A stretch of 42,344 nucleotides of DNA. It comes from CAZMCC01 sp964564695 (GTDB taxonomy: Bacteria > Planctomycetota > Phycisphaerae > Phycisphaerales > UBA1924). Location of the stretch: assembly GCA_964564695.1 (NCBI GenBank), contig CAZMCC010000022.1:1-42344 (forward strand), written 5' to 3'. This document shows positions 39,477 to 42,344 of the stretch, one piece after another (within the stretch, counting starts at the first letter, position 1; the number at the start of each line of letters is the position of its first letter). The translations under genes were made by a program, and so were the position numbers. The notes below the pieces were generated by a model. That model saw only the letters and a list, made by a program, of their open reading frames with translations, made no database searches and was not told the DNA's origin.

Positions 39477-40208
39477 ATGGCCCAACGCCGTCACCACTAC
39501 GAACGAGCCTTCGAGGAATACCTGCGGACTCGCCGGATCCCGTATGTCGCGGTCGACGAGGCCCGCAAGGCACTCCTCCCCGACAACGCGCCGCTGCGCC
39601 TCAATCCGCCGCCGGGCGTCGAACCCGACAACGACCGCCCGGACGCGATGGCCCTCAAATCGTTCGACTTCGTGATCTACGGCTGGGACTGGTCCGGCCG
39701 CGGCGGAACCGGCAGCGCGGGGGGGACGGACTCAAATCTCCTGCTCGACGTCAAGGGCCGTCGCGTGGTCGCCCCGCGGCGTCGCGTCGGCGTGGGTGCG
39801 GGGACGGGGACGAGCGGAGGCGGCGGCGGATCGGCCCTGGCCCTGCAGGACTTTGACGACGAATACCCCGGGCGCGCCAAGGGGCGCCCGAGCGTCGGGC
39901 GCCTCGAATCCTGGGTCACCCAAGACGATGTCGAGTCGCTCTCGCGCTGGGCGGCGCTGTTCGGGCCCGGGTTTGACCCGGCGTTTGTGTTCGTGTACTG
40001 GTGCGACGACCAACCCCCGGACGCCCTGTTTCAGGAGGTGTTCGAGTTCCAGGGGCGTTGGTACGCCCTGCGGGGGGTTCGCCTGAGCGACTACGTCAAG
40101 GCCATGAAACCGCGGAGCCTCCGTTGGCGGACCGTTCATGTGCCCACAGGGGCGTTCGAGCGGATCAGCCGCCCGTTTGCGAAGCGGCCCGCCCCGGGCC
40201 GGGAGTAG
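39477..40208 (+). CDS. HYExAFE-family protein (possible PD-(D/E)XK nuclease fold)
   Basis: The 243-residue protein has HYERAFEEYL at residues 7-16, which is the HYExAFE pattern of a family known mainly from planctomycetes with unknown function. A nuclease-like arrangement is visible: Glu in the first helix (AFEEYL), Asp64 in SFDFVIYG and the DxK in LLLDVKGRR (D91, K93). This is reminiscent of restriction-type nucleases. A Gly-rich linker at about 102-116 separates the C-terminal part (RLESWVTQDDVESLSRWA, VFVYWCDDQPPDALFQEVFE). The start is ATG 39477. The nuclease idea is inference from motifs; no partner gene is obvious. Confidence 0.72.
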   Translation: MAQRRHHYERAFEEYLRTRRIPYVAVDEARKALLPDNAPLRLNPPPGVEPDNDRPDAMALKSFDFVIYGWDWSGRGGTGSAGGTDSNLLLDVKGRRVVAPRRRVGVGAGTGTSGGGGGSALALQDFDDEYPGRAKGRPSVGRLESWVTQDDVESLSRWAALFGPGFDPAFVFVYWCDDQPPDALFQEVFEFQGRWYALRGVRLSDYVKAMKPRSLRWRTVHVPTGAFERISRPFAKRPAPGRE

Positions 40209-40216
40209 AATTCGCC

Positions 40217-40480
40217 ATGGTCAAGTTCCCGTCGTCGCGCTCCGTCTCTCGTGCCGTTCTGGGCGTCGTCGCCTGTGCCGGGCTCGCCACCGCGGCCCTG
40301 GCTCAGGGCACCGCCCCTGCGGGCACGCCCGCGGCCGATGAAGGCAAGCTGCGTCCGCCGGTCCCCTCCGTCCCGCGCAACGAACCCTCGGACATCCTCG
40401 GCATCATCTTCGCCGTGGTGCTGGGCGCCGCGGTGGTGGGCGTGAACATGATCCCCGGCCGCCGTGGACACCAGGACTAA
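40217..40480 (+). CDS. Small membrane protein with signal peptide, unknown function
   Basis: The 87-residue product has a signal-type N-terminus (AVLGVVACAGLATAALAQG) and a C-terminal membrane helix (SDILGIIFAVVLGAAVVGVN), joined by a short Pro-rich loop. The start is ATG 40217; TAGAAT lies 5 nt upstream and is a possible -10 box. Its stop overlaps the next start by 1 nt (TAATG), so translation is coupled. First of three small membrane-protein genes before the RicT-like gene. No family recognised. Confidence 0.7.
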   Translation: MVKFPSSRSVSRAVLGVVACAGLATAALAQGTAPAGTPAADEGKLRPPVPSVPRNEPSDILGIIFAVVLGAAVVGVNMIPGRRGHQD

Positions 40481-40821
40481 TGAGCACGGAAACCTCTGTT
40501 CCAGGAACTGACGGCGGGTACGCCGGGTCCAGCACCCGCCAGCGGCTCATCGGCGTCAACATCGCGCTGCTCGCGGCCCTTGTCGCCACGAGCGTGCTCG
40601 CCCAGCCCCGCCCCTTGGGCGGCGCCGGCGACCGGGCCCGCGGCAACTACACCGTCGTCTCCGGACGCGTGTCGGGGAGCCCGAGCAACGTGCTCTACGT
40701 CTTCGACGCGGCCAACCAGGAAATCGCGGCCGTGCGCTGGGACCGCACCACGCAGAAGTTCGAGACCATCGGCTTCCGCGACGTCGCCGGCGATTCGCGC
40801 CAGCAGCAGGGAGGCCGGTAA
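40480..40821 (+). CDS. Small single-pass membrane protein, paralogue A of a tandem pair
   Basis: The 113-residue protein has one membrane helix (GVNIALLAALVATSVLA) at about residues 26-42 and a short beta-rich periplasmic domain (NYTVVSGRVSGSPSNVLYVF, EIAAVRWDRTTQKFETIGF). The domain aligns loosely with that of the next gene (KYTVLTFDN..., IYQVRKNDRLEFAGRQNL), so they are diverged tandem duplicates. Its ATG overlaps the previous stop by one base. Function unknown. Confidence 0.72.
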   Translation: MSTETSVPGTDGGYAGSSTRQRLIGVNIALLAALVATSVLAQPRPLGGAGDRARGNYTVVSGRVSGSPSNVLYVFDAANQEIAAVRWDRTTQKFETIGFRDVAGDSRQQQGGR

Positions 40822-40823
40822 CC

Positions 40824-41192
40824 GTGAGCACCCAGAACCCCCCCACTCCGATCGCTCCGAGTCCGATCGCCTCCCCGCGCCGCTCCGACAGCGCCCTGTG
40901 GGCGAGCATGTTCGTCCTCGCCGGCCTGCTGATCGTCACGCTGACGCGCTCCGGCCTGGGCATCGGGGCCTCGGCTCGGGCCGACGTGGTGAGCACGGTC
41001 GATAAGTACACGGTCCTGACGTTCGACAACGGCACCGACGACACCGTGGCCGTGGTCGACTCGTCGGGCGAAGATCTCTTCATCTATCAGGTCCGCAAGA
41101 ACGACCGGCTGGAGTTTGCCGGACGTCAGAACCTCCGGGACCTCTTCACCGCCGCCAAGGTCGGCGCGGCGGGCGGCGCCGAGGGGCGGTAA
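40824..41192 (+). CDS. Small single-pass membrane protein, paralogue B of a tandem pair
   Basis: The 122-residue protein has a Pro/Ser-rich cytoplasmic tail and one membrane helix (LWASMFVLAGLLIVTLT). Its beta-rich domain reads KYTVLTFDNGTDDTVAVVDS, then EDLFIYQVRKNDRLEFAG. It starts 2 bp after paralogue A and a C7-AC motif lies in its N-terminal Pro-rich part. The pattern 'yTVl ... DSSG.. ..v.. .r.ef.g' repeats paralogue A. Function unknown. A 177-bp gap follows before the RicT-like gene. Confidence 0.72.
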   Translation: MSTQNPPTPIAPSPIASPRRSDSALWASMFVLAGLLIVTLTRSGLGIGASARADVVSTVDKYTVLTFDNGTDDTVAVVDSSGEDLFIYQVRKNDRLEFAGRQNLRDLFTAAKVGAAGGAEGR

Positions 41193-41369
41193 GGCAGGCC
41201 CCCCCCCGCGTCTGCGGGTGGGCAGGTCCAGAGTGCATGTGCGGTATGAACCCGTGGGCGGCTGGGCGCTCCCGGGAACCCCCCTTTCCCAGCGACAACC
41301 CGCGACAGCCTTGCGAGCATCCGTTCGCTCGCACCGGCGTTGCGCCTTTGCACCCGCACAAGCACCCAC

Positions 41370-42344
41370 ATGCCAATCGTCCCCCTGCCTCAGTTCGAGG
41401 CCGACCTCGAGGAAGACCGCAAGATCTACGAAGCCCTCAAGCCGCCGACCACGGTCGTGGCCCGCTTCGGCGTCATGCGGATGGTCGGCGAGTTCCCCTT
41501 CGACCTCAACGTGAAGCCCGGCTGCGGGTCGAAGCTGGTCCTCCGCACCCACCGCGGCACCGAGATCGGCGAGATGCTCACGAGCACCTGCCCCAACTCG
41601 GGCTGCTCCAAGAGCGTGTCCCGCAAGGAGATGCTTGAGTACATCGAAAACTCCGGCGGCAAGGACTACCCGTTCTACTCGAACGCGACCGTCGGCGGGC
41701 CGTCGATCAAGGTCCTCCGCATCGCGACCGTCGAGGACCTCAACGCCCAGGCGAAGCTCGACGAGACCCGCCGCCCGATGGTGCTCAAGGCCCGCGAGTT
41801 CGTCGAGGAGGTCGGGCTGCCGATCAAGATGGTCGAGGCCGAGCCGATCCTCGGCGAAGAACGCCTCACGTTCTACTTCAACTCCGAAGACCGTATCGAT
41901 TTCCGCGAGCTCGTGCGCAAGCTCAGCGAAATCTACCACACCCGCATCGAACTCCGCCAGATCGGGGCCCGCGACGAGGCCCGCCTCACCGCCGACTACG
42001 AGCGCTGCGGCCAGCACTGCTGCTGCAAGCAGTTCCTCAAGGTGCTCAAGCCGATCTCGATGAAGGCCGCGAAGGTCCAGAAGGCCACCCTCGACCCGCT
42101 CAAGATCTCCGGCCGGTGCGGGCGCCTCATGTGCTGCCTGCGGTACGAGGACCAAACGTACACGGAACTCGCCAAGCGCCTGCCGCGCAAGAAGTCGCGC
42201 GTGAACACGCCCGACGGCCCGGGCACCGTCCTCGACGGGCAGATCCTCACTCAACTGGTTCTCGTGCAGCTCGACAACGAGGACCGGCAGGTCGCGGTCC
42301 CGGTGGAAGAACTCGAAGCGCTCCCGCCGGGCTCCGTGCCCGCG
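41370..42344 (+). CDS. RicT/PSP1 C-terminal-domain protein (YaaT-like), 3' end cut by the window
   Basis: RicT (YaaT) is one of three Ric proteins that, in Bacillus, form an iron-sulfur-linked complex with RNase Y for mRNA maturation. The visible 325 residues start at ATG 41370 (MPIVPLPQFEADLEEDRKI). They include the PSP1-type repeat near ARFGVMRMVGEFPFDLN. The Cys-rich signature is CGQHCCCKQFLK at about residue 212 and ISGRCGRLMCCLRYEDQTY at about 245. The KOW-like segment NTPDGPGTVLDGQ follows. Cysteines CPNSGCSK at about 73-80 add possible metal ligands. The gene continues past 42344 on the right. In phyla outside Firmicutes its partner set is often incomplete, so the function is inferred by homology. 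Confidence 0.9.
   Translation, partial: MPIVPLPQFEADLEEDRKIYEALKPPTTVVARFGVMRMVGEFPFDLNVKPGCGSKLVLRTHRGTEIGEMLTSTCPNSGCSKSVSRKEMLEYIENSGGKDYPFYSNATVGGPSIKVLRIATVEDLNAQAKLDETRRPMVLKAREFVEEVGLPIKMVEAEPILGEERLTFYFNSEDRIDFRELVRKLSEIYHTRIELRQIGARDEARLTADYERCGQHCCCKQFLKVLKPISMKAAKVQKATLDPLKISGRCGRLMCCLRYEDQTYTELAKRLPRKKSRVNTPDGPGTVLDGQILTQLVLVQLDNEDRQVAVPVEELEALPPGSVPA

Overview
The window looks like chromosomal DNA of a high-GC (roughly 70% by eye) Gram-negative-type bacterium. I infer a planctomycete, most likely class Phycisphaerae. The grounds are a KDO/lipopolysaccharide-transport block, a PEP-CTERM-type secreted protein, a HYExAFE-family protein, a staphyloxanthin-like carotenoid cluster, an FHA-fused type II/IV pilus-type ATPase and an ISC-class IspG. 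No rRNA, tRNA, insertion sequence, prophage or CRISPR array was seen. This placement is inference from gene content, not a database match.

Layout. 1-1000: intergenic repeat and scpA (minus). 1-6.2 kb: kdsD-kdsC-lptC/A, an LPS operon in the order known from enterobacteria, with overlapping or nearly abutting genes. 6.3-10 kb: FHA-GspE ATPase (minus), serS (plus), PilZ protein (minus). 10.2-14.9 kb: ispG, a frameshifted lipoprotein hydrolase facing its intact paralogue, and a TraB/GumN-type protein carrying a pseudopilin-like insertion. 14.9-22 kb: purC (minus), then a GH10-like protein without catalytic glutamates, a ComEA-like HhH protein and mfd. 21.8-29.6 kb: carotenoid region with one CrtI-family gene (minus) and a tightly overlapped divergent operon (aldehyde dehydrogenase, second CrtI-family enzyme, acyltransferase, glycosyltransferase, peroxiredoxin). 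29.6-36.7 kb: HD-GYP protein, lipoprotein, SixA phosphatase, PEP-CTERM protein, M24 peptidase and a secreted esterase. 36.7-40.2 kb: two SAM methyltransferases around a HigBA-like toxin-antitoxin pair, then the HYExAFE protein. 40.2-42.3 kb: three coupled small membrane proteins and a RicT/PSP1 protein cut by the window end.

Functional links: the LPS genes make KDO precursors and move LPS to the outer membrane. IspG supplies isoprenoid precursors that a C30 carotenoid route (two CrtI-family enzymes, aldehyde oxidation, glycosylation, acylation) could use, but no squalene or dehydrosqualene synthase is in the window. A PilZ receptor and an HD-GYP protein point to cyclic-di-GMP signalling, possibly with the FHA-GspE motor.

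The most unusual signals are not single genes. (1) A polar motif, C7-C9 followed by AC, occurs 16 times on the plus strand and once as its complement, whatever the direction of the host gene. (2) Hairpins at gene 3' ends share a central CCAGAGC-like core but have different stems. (3) Many operon-first genes have a TANNNT hexamer 5-8 nt before the start codon and no Shine-Dalgarno, which predicts leaderless transcripts.
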